Below are positions 35,869 to 44,395 of a stretch of DNA of 64,000 nucleotides, one piece after another. A program made the position numbers and the translations under genes. This DNA is from JACQAP01 sp035275265 (GTDB taxonomy: Bacteria > Pseudomonadota > Gammaproteobacteria > Burkholderiales > JACQAP01). The first letter of the stretch is position 1. Every line of letters starts with the position of its first letter. The notes under the pieces were generated by a model, which was not told the DNA's origin, did no database searches, and saw only the letters and a program-made list of their open reading frames with translations. The stretch covers positions 430,315 through 494,314 of the forward strand of contig DATENC010000006.1 of the NCBI GenBank assembly GCA_035275265.1, read 5' to 3'.

Positions 35869-37047
35869 ATGCTTCCACTCAAAGACATAACAGTTGTTTC
35901 GCTTGAGCAAGCCGTGGCCGCGCCGTTCACCACGCGGCAGCTTGCCGATCTCGGGGCAAGGGTGATCAAAATCGAACGCCCGCAAGTGGGCGATTTCGCG
36001 CGCGGCTACGACAAGACCGTGCTGGGTCAGTCCTCGCATTTCGTCTGGCTCAACCGCTCCAAGGAAAGTCTGACGCTGGACGTCAAGCACCCTGACGCCG
36101 CGGCGATTCTCGACCGGCTGGTGAAGAAAGCCGACGTGTTCGTGCAGAATCTGGTGCCCGGCGCGGCGGCCAGATTGGGCCTCGCGCCGGGGGATCTGCT
36201 GGACAAGAACCCGCGCATCGTCGCCTGCAATATTTCCGGCTACGGTCCGGACGGGCCGTACAGCCTGAAAAAAGCGTACGATCTTTTGATCCAGTGCGAA
36301 TCGGGAGTGGTGTCGGTTACCGGCACTCCGGAGACGCCGACGAAGTCGGGCATCTCGATAGCCGACATCGCCGCGGGAATGTACGGTTACACTGGCATCC
36401 TCACCGGGTTATTTCAACGCCAGACCACCGGTAAGGGCACGACCTTCGACGTCTCCATGTTCGAGGCGCTGGGCGAGTGGATGGGCTACCCTGCGTACTT
36501 CACCAGCTACGGCGGCACCGCACCGGCGCGTACCAGCTCCGCGCACGCGACCATTCATCCTTACGGGCCATTTCCGGCCGGCGACGGCAAGACCGTTTTC
36601 TTCGGCATCCAGAACGAGCGGGAGTGGACGAATTTTTGCGCGATCGCATTGGAACAACCGCAGCTTGCAGCCGATCCTCGTTTCGACAGCAACAGCCATC
36701 GCGTCGCTAACCGGCAGGCGCTCACCGATATCATTGTCAGTGCGTTCTCTACATTGACTGTCGAGCGAGTGGTGGATCGGCTGGAACAAGCACAGATTGC
36801 CAATGCGCGCCTGAACACCATGCAGGAATTCTGGGACCATCCACAATTGCAGGCCCGCGACCGCTGGCGAGAAGTGGGTTCGCCACAGGGCAAGATCAGG
36901 GCGCTGGTCCCCCCGGTGACCATGCAAGGAGTGGAGCCGCGCATGGATCCCATTCCCACCGTCGGCCAGCACACGCGCGCGATTTTGCGGGAACTGGATT
37001 TCGACGACGGCTTCATCGCGAAGCTGGAAAAAGAAAAGGCGATATGA
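35869..37047 (+). CDS. CaiB/BaiF-family (class III) CoA-transferase
   Basis: 392 residues from ATG 35869; the conserved start MLPLKDITVVSLEQAVAAPFTTRQLADL sets this choice over an ATG 66 bases earlier. Class III CoA-transferases move CoA between carboxylic acids through an aspartyl intermediate. Family marks are LGARVIKIERPQVGD...RGYD, LNRSKESLTLDVK and LVPGAAARLGL, with the likely nucleophile Asp in the KKAYDLLIQCESG region. The MaoC hydratase 131 bases downstream suggests dicarboxylic acyl-CoA chemistry such as mesaconate/itaconate or methylmalyl-type reactions. The substrate is not proven. Confidence 0.9.
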   Translation: MLPLKDITVVSLEQAVAAPFTTRQLADLGARVIKIERPQVGDFARGYDKTVLGQSSHFVWLNRSKESLTLDVKHPDAAAILDRLVKKADVFVQNLVPGAAARLGLAPGDLLDKNPRIVACNISGYGPDGPYSLKKAYDLLIQCESGVVSVTGTPETPTKSGISIADIAAGMYGYTGILTGLFQRQTTGKGTTFDVSMFEALGEWMGYPAYFTSYGGTAPARTSSAHATIHPYGPFPAGDGKTVFFGIQNEREWTNFCAIALEQPQLAADPRFDSNSHRVANRQALTDIIVSAFSTLTVERVVDRLEQAQIANARLNTMQEFWDHPQLQARDRWREVGSPQGKIRALVPPVTMQGVEPRMDPIPTVGQHTRAILRELDFDDGFIAKLEKEKAI

Positions 37048-37178
37048 ACTCTTGAGCTGCCGAACGCACGCGCAACACGGACAGAATCGAGGCTAGAATG
37101 AAATTCCAGGAATCCAGGCTATGTCTTGCATTTCCATGTTCGCCATGAACTCCGTGTCGCAAGGTTTCCCGAGCAAGC

Positions 37179-37682
37179 ATGGCTGAGAAAGCAGGCTGGA
37201 AGGGAAGGTTTTACGAGGACTTCGAGGTGGGCGACCTGTACCGTCATCCGCTCGGCCGCACAGTTACGCAAACCGACAACATCTGGTTTACTCTGCTTAC
37301 CCAGAACACGGCGCCGATTCATTTCGACGCACACTACGCGGCACAGACGGAGTTCAAGAAGCCGCTGGTGGATTCGACGTTCACGGTCGCCCTGGTTACC
37401 GGACAGAGTGTGACCGACGTATCCCAGAATGTTTTTGCCAACCTGGGTTGGGATGAAGTTCGCCTACCCTATCCGGTCTTCGAAGGCGATACGGTTTATT
37501 CGCAGTCGGAGGTGCTCGAAAAACGCGAATCCGGTTCACGCCCTAACGTCGGTATCGTGACCGTGAAAACGACAGGTTTCAATCAGGACGGCAAGATCGT
37601 CATCACATTCAAGCGGACCGTAATGGTTTACAAGCGCGGGCAGGCGCCGGTGATTCCGCAGCCGGCACTGAAAAAACCATGA
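37179..37682 (+). CDS. MaoC-family (hot-dog fold) dehydratase
   Basis: 167 residues. The hydratase motif region reads TDNIWFTLLTQNTAPIHFDAHYAA, where the Asp/Asn and His are the expected catalytic residues of R-specific enoyl-CoA hydratases. It resembles mesaconyl-/itaconyl-CoA hydratase-like MaoC proteins more than PhaJ. It sits after a CaiB-type CoA-transferase gene, so the pair may activate and then hydrate an unsaturated diacid. Its stop overlaps the start of the downstream kinase (ATGA), which is unusual. Confidence 0.87.
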   Translation: MAEKAGWKGRFYEDFEVGDLYRHPLGRTVTQTDNIWFTLLTQNTAPIHFDAHYAAQTEFKKPLVDSTFTVALVTGQSVTDVSQNVFANLGWDEVRLPYPVFEGDTVYSQSEVLEKRESGSRPNVGIVTVKTTGFNQDGKIVITFKRTVMVYKRGQAPVIPQPALKKP

Positions 37683-38596
37683 GCGTACGATCCCCCAGGA
37701 AATCGCCGCGGCTCGACGCTTTCAAGAACCTTGCATTCCGCCAACCGCGGCAATTCCGGCTGCCGGCCACGGGCGAGGTGATCACCAACGAGGAGCGCCG
37801 CTACTTCATCGGCCAGCCGATAGGCAAGGGCGGATTCGGCGTGGTGTACGAGTGCAGCGACGACTGGGGAAACGTGCTCGTCGCCAAGGTCCTGCTGCCG
37901 CACGACAAATCCTACCGGGAGGTTCGCAGTATCTGGCAGGACGAACTTCAAAAGCTGCTGGTCATGCGCCATCCCAACATCACGTTCGTCTATGACGCGT
38001 TCGAGTACAAGGACACTTTCTATCTCATCATCGAACGTTGCAGCTTTCCGCTCGCCAATCTGATCGCCCGCCGTGGCCTGGACGCGGATCGTTGGATTCC
38101 CTATGTCGCGAGCGACATACTCCAGGCGCTCGACTACATCCATGCGGCCGGCTACGTCCACAAAGACCTGCATCCGGGCAACGTTTTTGTCACCGAGACA
38201 CGGCGCAAGCGCAGGCTGCTTGGGGAGCCAGTGTGGTCATTCAAGGTTGGCGATCTGGGGCTGACCCGGCTGGAGTCCGATATCCGGATATTCCAGACGC
38301 TACTGGCCGAATGGATGCGCCCGCCCGAAGCCTTCAATCCCGAAGAGTTCGGCGCTATCGGGCGGCACGTGGACATTTATCAGACTGGATTGCTGTTACT
38401 GGCATTGATGCTGAAGGAAGTTCCCTACTTCACCCGCGAGGAAATTCTCGGCGGCATTCCCCAGGCACTGGCTGCCAAGCACGATTCCCGGTTCGGCCCC
38501 GTGATTGCAAAGTCGCTGCGCCGCCACGTCGAGTGGCGCACCCAGACCGCGCTCGAGTTTTGGCATGAGCTTTCGGAAGTGACCAGCCAAGGATAA
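37679..38596 (+). CDS. Hanks-type serine/threonine protein kinase (soluble)
   Basis: 305 residues with all key kinase residues: Gly loop IGKGGFGVVYE (48-58), Lys70 in VAK, Glu89, catalytic loop HKDLHPGN (D163, N168), metal-binding D192 in GDLGL (DLG, not DFG), an RPPE segment (214-217) and D232 in subdomain IX. There is no transmembrane helix and no PASTA or other sensor domain; only a basic 40-residue N-terminal extension. It overlaps the MaoC gene by 4 bases. No cognate PP2C-type phosphatase is adjacent; the next gene encodes an exported histidine phosphatase. Target unknown. Confidence 0.9.
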   Translation: MSVRSPRKSPRLDAFKNLAFRQPRQFRLPATGEVITNEERRYFIGQPIGKGGFGVVYECSDDWGNVLVAKVLLPHDKSYREVRSIWQDELQKLLVMRHPNITFVYDAFEYKDTFYLIIERCSFPLANLIARRGLDADRWIPYVASDILQALDYIHAAGYVHKDLHPGNVFVTETRRKRRLLGEPVWSFKVGDLGLTRLESDIRIFQTLLAEWMRPPEAFNPEEFGAIGRHVDIYQTGLLLLALMLKEVPYFTREEILGGIPQALAAKHDSRFGPVIAKSLRRHVEWRTQTALEFWHELSEVTSQG

Positions 38597-38599
38597 AAG

Positions 38600-39259
38600 A
38601 TGATGGACCAATTTCGCTTCACATCGCGACTTGCCGGCGCCCTGATCTTGCTGCTGGCGGTGTATTCCGCCCCGGCGCGGCCGGCGCCCCCCGGAACCCC
38701 GGACGCGGAGCATGCACTACGGGGCAAATCCCTTGCATCGGCGCTTGCAAGGGGCGGCTACGTGATCTATTTCCGCCACGCCGACACCGGATCGCCCTAT
38801 GCCGAGCAAGGCGTGGATCTGAAGCGCTGTGAGACCCAGCGCAATCTCAACGACGACGGCCGCGAAGAGGCGCGGCTGATCGGCGCGCAGTTCAAGTCGC
38901 TCAAGATCCCGCTCGGCGAAGTGCTGTCCAGCGAGTTCTGCCGCTGCAAGGAAACCGCGGAACTCGCTTTCGGGCGCTACAAGCTCGAACCGATGCTCAC
39001 CGGCGTCAGCCGTTCCGCCGAGGCGGCGCCGCAGCGCGAACGGGGGATTGGGGCCCTGAAGAAAATGCTTTCAGCAACACCGGCGCAGGGCACGAATACC
39101 GTGCTGGTCTCCCACGGCTACAATCTGTGGGACGCGGAAGGGTTTCATCTGGGCGCGCAGGGGGAGGCCGCGATCTTCAAGCCGGACGGCAAAGTGGGCT
39201 ACGTACTCGTGGCGCGGGTGTTGCCGCGCGAGTGGATGAGCCTTGGATCGGAGCCCTGA
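38600..39259 (+). CDS. Exported histidine-phosphatase-family protein
   Basis: 219 residues. A signal peptide (LAGALILLLAVYSAPARPA) places it in the periplasm. The branch-1 phosphatase/mutase core has R59-H60 in VIYFRHADTG and a later VSHGYN with the second His; the LSSEFCRCKETAELAF motif matches the family. Many related exported proteins are annotated only as histidine phosphatases. Since it is exported it is unlikely to reverse the action of the cytoplasmic kinase encoded just upstream. It ends convergently with dsbB, 2 bases apart. Confidence 0.87.
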   Translation: MMDQFRFTSRLAGALILLLAVYSAPARPAPPGTPDAEHALRGKSLASALARGGYVIYFRHADTGSPYAEQGVDLKRCETQRNLNDDGREEARLIGAQFKSLKIPLGEVLSSEFCRCKETAELAFGRYKLEPMLTGVSRSAEAAPQRERGIGALKKMLSATPAQGTNTVLVSHGYNLWDAEGFHLGAQGEAAIFKPDGKVGYVLVARVLPREWMSLGSEP

Positions 39260-39261
39260 AC

Positions 39262-39765
39262 TCAGGGCCCGAACATCCTCAGACGTTTCGGCTTGATCAC
39301 CGCAGCAACGATCGCGGCGACCAAGAATATTACGAACCAGATCAACGCCCACTCCGCAATCGAAAGGCCCAGGAAACGCCACAACACCTTGGTGCAGTCG
39401 CCAGTTCCGCGGAAAATCATCGGCAGCGCGTCGGCCAGCGGCAAGGACTCAATCATGTAGCCGAGGTCGGCGCCGCAGTCGAAGATCTTGGGCGGGTTGT
39501 GCTCGAGCCAGACGTGGCGTATCGCCACACCACCGCCGAGACCGGCGAAAATGACCAAGAGCGAGCTGTAAGCCCACCTTCCTGGTGTTCCCGGGTTGTG
39601 GAACGCTGCGGCAAGCGCGATCACGCCGATGGCGACGAAGGCATAACGCTGAAGGATACACATCGGACAGGGCTCGAGGCCCTGTGCGTGCTGGAGATAC
39701 AGCCCGAAGCCGATCAGTCCGCAGCAGACCAGGAATATCGCCGCGAAAATCCGGCGCGCATTCAT
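39262..39765 (-). CDS. dsbB: Disulfide bond formation protein B
   Basis: 167 residues with four transmembrane helices. A quinone-linked inner-membrane protein that re-oxidises DsbA. The first periplasmic Cys pair is CPMC in LEPCPMCILQRYAF; the second pair is formed by FDCGAD and GDCTKV. It would serve the two DsbA-like proteins encoded at 7.9-9.2 kb. It lies 2 bases downstream of the transsulfuration lyase gene on the same strand. Confidence 0.96.
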   Translation of the reverse strand: MNARRIFAAIFLVCCGLIGFGLYLQHAQGLEPCPMCILQRYAFVAIGVIALAAAFHNPGTPGRWAYSSLLVIFAGLGGGVAIRHVWLEHNPPKIFDCGADLGYMIESLPLADALPMIFRGTGDCTKVLWRFLGLSIAEWALIWFVIFLVAAIVAAVIKPKRLRMFGP

Positions 39766-39767
39766 GA

Positions 39768-40937
39768 TCAGATCCTGGCCAGTGCCTGATCGAGATCCGC
39801 GATCAAGTCGTTGACGTCTTCTATGCCGACCGACAGGCGCACCAGGTTGTCGCTGATGCCGAGCCGCGCGCGCAATTCCACAGGCAGCGAGCCGTGGCTC
39901 ATTGTGACCGGATGTCCGACCAGGCTTTCCACGCCACCCAGACTTTCCGCGAGCGTGAACACCTTGCAGACCTCAAGCGCCCGTCGCACGCCATCCATGT
40001 CGGTCTTGAGATAGACGGCGATCATTGCGCCGAAACCGTTCATCTGTTTCGCCGCCAACAGGTGTTGAGGGTGGCTGGGCAGTCCAGGATAGATCACCCG
40101 CTCGACTTTCGGATGCGACTGCAGCCACGCCGCCAGGTGCATGGCATTGCCGCAGTGTTGCTTCATGCGCAGCGGCAGCGTCTTGACCCCGCGCAGTGCC
40201 AGAAAACTGGAGAACGGATCGAGTATGGAACCGATGGCGTTCTGCATGAACTCCAGTTTCTCGACGATGTCCTTGTGCTCCCTGACTACCACGATGCCGC
40301 CGACCATGTCCGAGTGTCCGTTGATGTACTTGGTCACCGAATGGACCACCAGGTCGATGCCGAGATCAAGCGGCCGCTGCACGAACGGCGAAGCAAAGGT
40401 ATTGTCGACGACGGTGAGAATCTTGCGGTCCTTGCCGATTTTCGCGACTTGCGAAAGGTCCGTGATCTTCAGCAACGGGTTGGACGGCGTTTCGACCCAG
40501 ATCATTTTCGTGTCCGGCTTCAACGCTTTTTCCAATGAGCCGGTCACGTTGGGGTCGGAATAATTCACCTTGAGGCCCATGGAGCGCTTGCGCACGCGCT
40601 CGAACAGGCGCCAGCTTCCGCCGTACATGTCATCGACAGCGACCATATGGCTGCCTTCATCCAGCAACTCCAGCACAGTGGCGCTGGCGGCAAGTCCCGA
40701 AGCGAACGCAAAGGCCTGAACGCCGCCCTCAAGGTCCGCGATGCAGCGCTCGAAGGCGTGGCGCGTGGGATTCTGGGAGCGCGCATACTCGTAGCCGCTG
40801 TGGACACCCGGAGAACTCTGTTTGAAGGTGGAGGTGGCAAAGATCGGCGTCATCACCGCCCCGGTGGTCGGGTCGGGTGCCTGGCCAGCATGTATGGCTC
40901 GGGTGGCGAACCCTCGCTTCTCCTGATTGCTCTTCAT
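39768..40937 (-). CDS. Trans-sulfuration PLP enzyme (cystathionine gamma-lyase or gamma-synthase type)
   Basis: 389 residues, a Cys/Met-metabolism PLP-family member. Features are TRAIHAGQAPDPTTGAVM at the N-terminus, SGLAASATVL, the PLP-binding lysine in VVHSVTKYINGHSD, and the SLGGVESLVGHP substrate segment. The neighbouring upstream gene encodes a cystathionine beta-synthase with CBS domains, so cystathionine gamma-lyase activity (cysteine from homocysteine) is the likelier role. MetB-type synthase activity cannot be excluded from the sequence. Confidence 0.9.
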   Translation of the reverse strand: MKSNQEKRGFATRAIHAGQAPDPTTGAVMTPIFATSTFKQSSPGVHSGYEYARSQNPTRHAFERCIADLEGGVQAFAFASGLAASATVLELLDEGSHMVAVDDMYGGSWRLFERVRKRSMGLKVNYSDPNVTGSLEKALKPDTKMIWVETPSNPLLKITDLSQVAKIGKDRKILTVVDNTFASPFVQRPLDLGIDLVVHSVTKYINGHSDMVGGIVVVREHKDIVEKLEFMQNAIGSILDPFSSFLALRGVKTLPLRMKQHCGNAMHLAAWLQSHPKVERVIYPGLPSHPQHLLAAKQMNGFGAMIAVYLKTDMDGVRRALEVCKVFTLAESLGGVESLVGHPVTMSHGSLPVELRARLGISDNLVRLSVGIEDVNDLIADLDQALARI

Positions 40938-40986
40938 TTCCGAATCTTACCTTTTGTATCGGACGTGAGCGCCGGTTTCAGGCAGA

Positions 40987-42378
40987 TCAGTGAGCGCGAT
41001 TGCGCAGATGGTTCAGAACATCCATGCGGGTGATCAGTCCGTAGAATTTGCCCTTGTCAACGACAATCGCGACGTGGCCTTTGTTGAACGCCTCGGTCAA
41101 TTGCTTCAGCGGCGTCTTCAAACCGACGGTCTCGATGCGCTGGGTCATCGCCGAGCGCACAGGGTCGCGAAAGCGACCAGGGTTTTCCTGCGCCGCGGTG
41201 AGCATGTCCCACTCATCAACGATGCCCACCACGTTGCCATCATCGAGCACCGGCAATTGGGAGATGTCGTAGAGCTTCATGCGCGCATACGCGGTCATCA
41301 GCTTGTCGTCGGGGGCGACGGTCACGGTTGCATGTTCCTCGTGGCGGCGCGTGATCAGGTCGCGCAGGTCGCCATACTGTTCGCGCTTGAGGAAGCCCTG
41401 GTCCATCAGCCAGTAGTCGTTGAATACTTTCGACAGGTACTTGTTGCCGCTGTCGCAGACGAAGCTCACCACACGCCTGGGCTCGGATTGTTCGCGACAG
41501 TAACGCAGCGCGGCGCCGATCAGCGTGCCTGATGAAGAACCGGCGAGGATGCCTTCCTTTCGGAGCAGGTCGCGCACGGTCTTGCACGCCTCTTCGTCGC
41601 TGATCGAGTAGGCTTTCTTCACGCGCGAGAAATCGGCGATCGCAGGGATGAAATCTTCACCGATGCCCTCGACGATCCAGCTGCCCGCTTCGCCATATTT
41701 GCCGGTCAGGACATAGTCGGCGAGCACCGAGCCCACCGGATCTGCCAGCACCATCTCAGTATTAGGTGAGACCTTGGCAAAGTATCGCGAAAGGCCGGTC
41801 ATGGTTCCGGCTGAACCGACGCCGAAGACAACGGCGTCCACTTTGTGGTCCATCTGCTCCCAAATCTCCGGACCGGTCGTGGTCTCGTGTGCGTGTGGAT
41901 TCGCTGGATTGCCGAATTGGTTCACGAAAAAAGAACCAGGGGTTTCCCGGGCCAGGCGCTCGGCCATGTCCTGGTAATACTCTGGGTGTCCCTTGCCGAC
42001 ATCGGAGCGTGTGAGCAGAACCTCCGCGCCCATCGCCTTAAGGTGGAAAATTTTCTCGCGGCTCATCTTGTCCGGCACCACCAGGACCAGACGATATCCT
42101 TTCAGCGCGGCGACCAGCGCGAGGCCCAGACCGGTGTTTCCGGCGGTGGCCTCTATGATGGTTCCGCCGGGCTTGAGTTTGCCGTCATTTTCAGCGGCGG
42201 CGATCATCGACACGCCGATGCGGTCCTTGATCGAACCCCCGGGATTCTGGCTCTCCATCTTCAGAAACAGGCGGCATTTGCCTGCGTCCATGCGGGCCAC
42301 TTCGACCAGCGGCGTGCTTCCGATCAGGTCGAGTACTTTCTGCGCCGGCACTGTTCGGTCTCCCGAGGCGGATGGCAA
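40987..42378 (-). CDS. Cystathionine beta-synthase with C-terminal CBS pair
   Basis: 463 residues. The N-terminal PLP domain is of the cysteine synthase fold, with the Schiff-base lysine K51 in NPGGSIKDRIG, EATAGNTGLGLALVA and the TTGPEIWEQ segment. The C-terminal CBS-domain pair (about 335-460; TAYARMKLYDISQLPVLDDGNVVGIVDE) senses adenosyl ligands in relatives. It condenses serine and homocysteine to cystathionine. It is followed 49 bases downstream by the gamma-lyase-like gene, together a reverse transsulfuration route. Confidence 0.9.
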   Translation of the reverse strand: MPSASGDRTVPAQKVLDLIGSTPLVEVARMDAGKCRLFLKMESQNPGGSIKDRIGVSMIAAAENDGKLKPGGTIIEATAGNTGLGLALVAALKGYRLVLVVPDKMSREKIFHLKAMGAEVLLTRSDVGKGHPEYYQDMAERLARETPGSFFVNQFGNPANPHAHETTTGPEIWEQMDHKVDAVVFGVGSAGTMTGLSRYFAKVSPNTEMVLADPVGSVLADYVLTGKYGEAGSWIVEGIGEDFIPAIADFSRVKKAYSISDEEACKTVRDLLRKEGILAGSSSGTLIGAALRYCREQSEPRRVVSFVCDSGNKYLSKVFNDYWLMDQGFLKREQYGDLRDLITRRHEEHATVTVAPDDKLMTAYARMKLYDISQLPVLDDGNVVGIVDEWDMLTAAQENPGRFRDPVRSAMTQRIETVGLKTPLKQLTEAFNKGHVAIVVDKGKFYGLITRMDVLNHLRNRAH

Positions 42379-42544
42379 GAAGCAACGGGCGGAAGTTTAA
42401 CCCGGCCAGGCGGACGCTGGAACGATGAACGACGAGTGTGGTCGTTGCGCAACCACCTCACCTGCGCGCCGGGTATCGGCCGTATATTTGGGGGTTTATT
42501 TCAGTGTGGGCCTTGAAACCATAGTTTGTAGTAGGAGGAAACCA

Positions 42545-42958
42545 ATGAAGATCCAGCGACTCGCGATTGTCCTGACGGTAGTCAATTTCCTGCTTCTTAT
42601 ATTCGGCCTGGCTCAGTTCCATCCGACAGCGGCGCAAGGGGTTGCGCCCGTGCTCCGCGGCCGTGCGCTTGAAATCGTCGACATGGAGGGGCGCGTCCGC
42701 GCGAGCATCAAGGTGCATCCTGCAGGCCCCTCGGTCCCGGTGCCGGACGGCAAGATCTATCCCGAGACAGTGGTCCTTCGACTAATCGATACGAACGGAC
42801 ACCCGGGTGTAAAGCTCGCCAGCTCAAAACAAGGCTCAGGCCTTGCCCTGGTGGCGGACGATTCCGATCTGACATACGTGGTTCTTAAGGCGGAAGGCGG
42901 CGATAGTTCCTTGAAATTGACCAACAAGGCCGGACGGACAAAGCTGATCAAACCATGA
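42545..42958 (+). CDS. Hypothetical exported or membrane-anchored protein
   Basis: 137 residues. An exact AGGAGG ribosome site lies seven bases before the ATG. The N-terminal helix (RLAIVLTVVNFLLLIFGLAQF) is a signal or anchor; the rest is a small beta-rich domain with regularly spaced IVDMEGRVRASI, LRLIDTNGHPGVKLAS and LKLTNKAGRTKLI units that look like a repeating Asp/Asn-x-x-Gly pattern. I do not recognise the family. It is divergent from the CBS gene and convergent with the PQQ-type dehydrogenase gene. Confidence 0.75.
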   Translation: MKIQRLAIVLTVVNFLLLIFGLAQFHPTAAQGVAPVLRGRALEIVDMEGRVRASIKVHPAGPSVPVPDGKIYPETVVLRLIDTNGHPGVKLASSKQGSGLALVADDSDLTYVVLKAEGGDSSLKLTNKAGRTKLIKP

Positions 42959-43013
42959 CGTCTGCCAAACCGGGCGTTGCAGTCGACGGGGCCAAACCCG
43001 AGCTGCGCAATAG

Positions 43014-44258
43014 CTACGGGCTGATTCGATAGAGCTCGCCGCCGTAGTGCACGACGTAGAGTTCGCCGTCGTTGCCTTCACCGAACGACGAGATACGGAG
43101 GCCGGACGCGAAGCCACCCGTCAGCGTAAGCGTGGGTTGGGTGTTTTCTGCAATGTTGAAGATTCTGCCGGTCTCAAAGTCCCCGAAGATGTAGCGGCCA
43201 ACAAGCGAAGTAACCATCGAACCCCGATAGACGTATCCGCCGGTGATGCTTCTCCCGACGGTGTGGTTGTATTCCACGACTGGCGGCAACCGGTTCGGTA
43301 ACGATCCACAGGGGAGCCCTGTGTTGCGCGTGCCTTCGAGGCAGCGCCATCCGTAGTTACCGTCAAGCGTCACCCGGTCCACTTCCTCGCGCTGGCCCTG
43401 GCCGACATCGGCCACCCAAAGATTTCCCGTATCCCGGTCGAAGCTCCAGCGCCAAGGATTGCGAAATCCGATGGCGAAAATTTCCGGGCAGCTCTGCGTC
43501 CCTGTACCATTGGTGCCGCAAAGCGTGTTGCCGGCGAATGGGTTGTCTGAGGGGATCGCGTAGGGCGTGCCGGCCACGTCGATGCGCAGCATCTTGCCGA
43601 GCAGCGTGGTGGGCGACTGTCCGTTGCCGATGGGCCCGTGCTGGGTGCCGCTACCGCCATCGTTCGAACCGCCGCCATCGCCGACGCCAATGTAGAGGAA
43701 TCCGTCGTCCGGTCCGAAGGCAATGTTGCCGCCGTTGTGGTTGCTCTCTGTCGGCGGTTTCCGGATTGTAAGAAGGACACGCTCCGAATTCGGATCAAGA
43801 GTAAAGCCGATGGCCGACATGCTGAACTCGGATAGCCGCGACACCAATCCAAGAGTGGCGTCGGTGTGAGAGTAGAAAAGGTACACACGGGGGTCAGCCG
43901 GGAAACCGGGATGAAACGCCATGCCGAGCAATCCGGTCTCGCCGCCCGAGGTCACGCGATTCCCATCGTCAATGTCGACGAACACGGGCGCTACCGTAAC
44001 CGCCGCGTTGTTGTCGAACACGCGTACCTGCCCGGCCTGCTCGACGACGAACCAGCGTGTGCTGTCCCCCGGCGCCTGCAGCATCGCAACCGGGCTGGTA
44101 AAAAGAGGGAGGCTAGAGAAAACGCGCTGTAACGTGAAAGTAGACGTGCCAAACGGCTGGCCGGGCAGCCCCGAGCCGCTATCCGACCCGCCGCAGGCGG
44201 CGAGCCCAAACACTGCCAGAGCAACCCATCGCCACGGAATTTTCCGATAGTCGGCCAT
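43014..44258 (-). CDS. PQQ-dependent sugar dehydrogenase-like lipoprotein (GSDH family)
   Basis: 414 residues from ATG 44258, preceded by GGATGACGGA. The N-terminus carries a lipobox LAAC with Cys22, so it is a lipoprotein. The rest is a six-bladed soluble glucose/sorbosone dehydrogenase-type propeller: FVVEQAGQVRVFDN, GLLGMAFHPGF, ESNHNGGNIAFGPDG-like segment and RNPWRWSFDRDTGNLWVADVGQ. The catalytic His lies in the NHNGG segment. It lies 137 bases after the ABC-transporter operon on the same strand. The natural substrate is unknown. Confidence 0.87.
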   Translation of the reverse strand: MADYRKIPWRWVALAVFGLAACGGSDSGSGLPGQPFGTSTFTLQRVFSSLPLFTSPVAMLQAPGDSTRWFVVEQAGQVRVFDNNAAVTVAPVFVDIDDGNRVTSGGETGLLGMAFHPGFPADPRVYLFYSHTDATLGLVSRLSEFSMSAIGFTLDPNSERVLLTIRKPPTESNHNGGNIAFGPDDGFLYIGVGDGGGSNDGGSGTQHGPIGNGQSPTTLLGKMLRIDVAGTPYAIPSDNPFAGNTLCGTNGTGTQSCPEIFAIGFRNPWRWSFDRDTGNLWVADVGQGQREEVDRVTLDGNYGWRCLEGTRNTGLPCGSLPNRLPPVVEYNHTVGRSITGGYVYRGSMVTSLVGRYIFGDFETGRIFNIAENTQPTLTLTGGFASGLRISSFGEGNDGELYVVHYGGELYRISP

Positions 44259-44395
44259 TGTTCCGTCATCCATGAAAACGAGGCAACGTCCCGTCCTTGT
44301 ATAGGACTCGATCAACGAGTAGGAAGTTGCGTACCAAGGCTGGCGCAACGAAGTACGAACGGGGGTGCCATTGTGGCGCCCGCTACAATTTCTGC

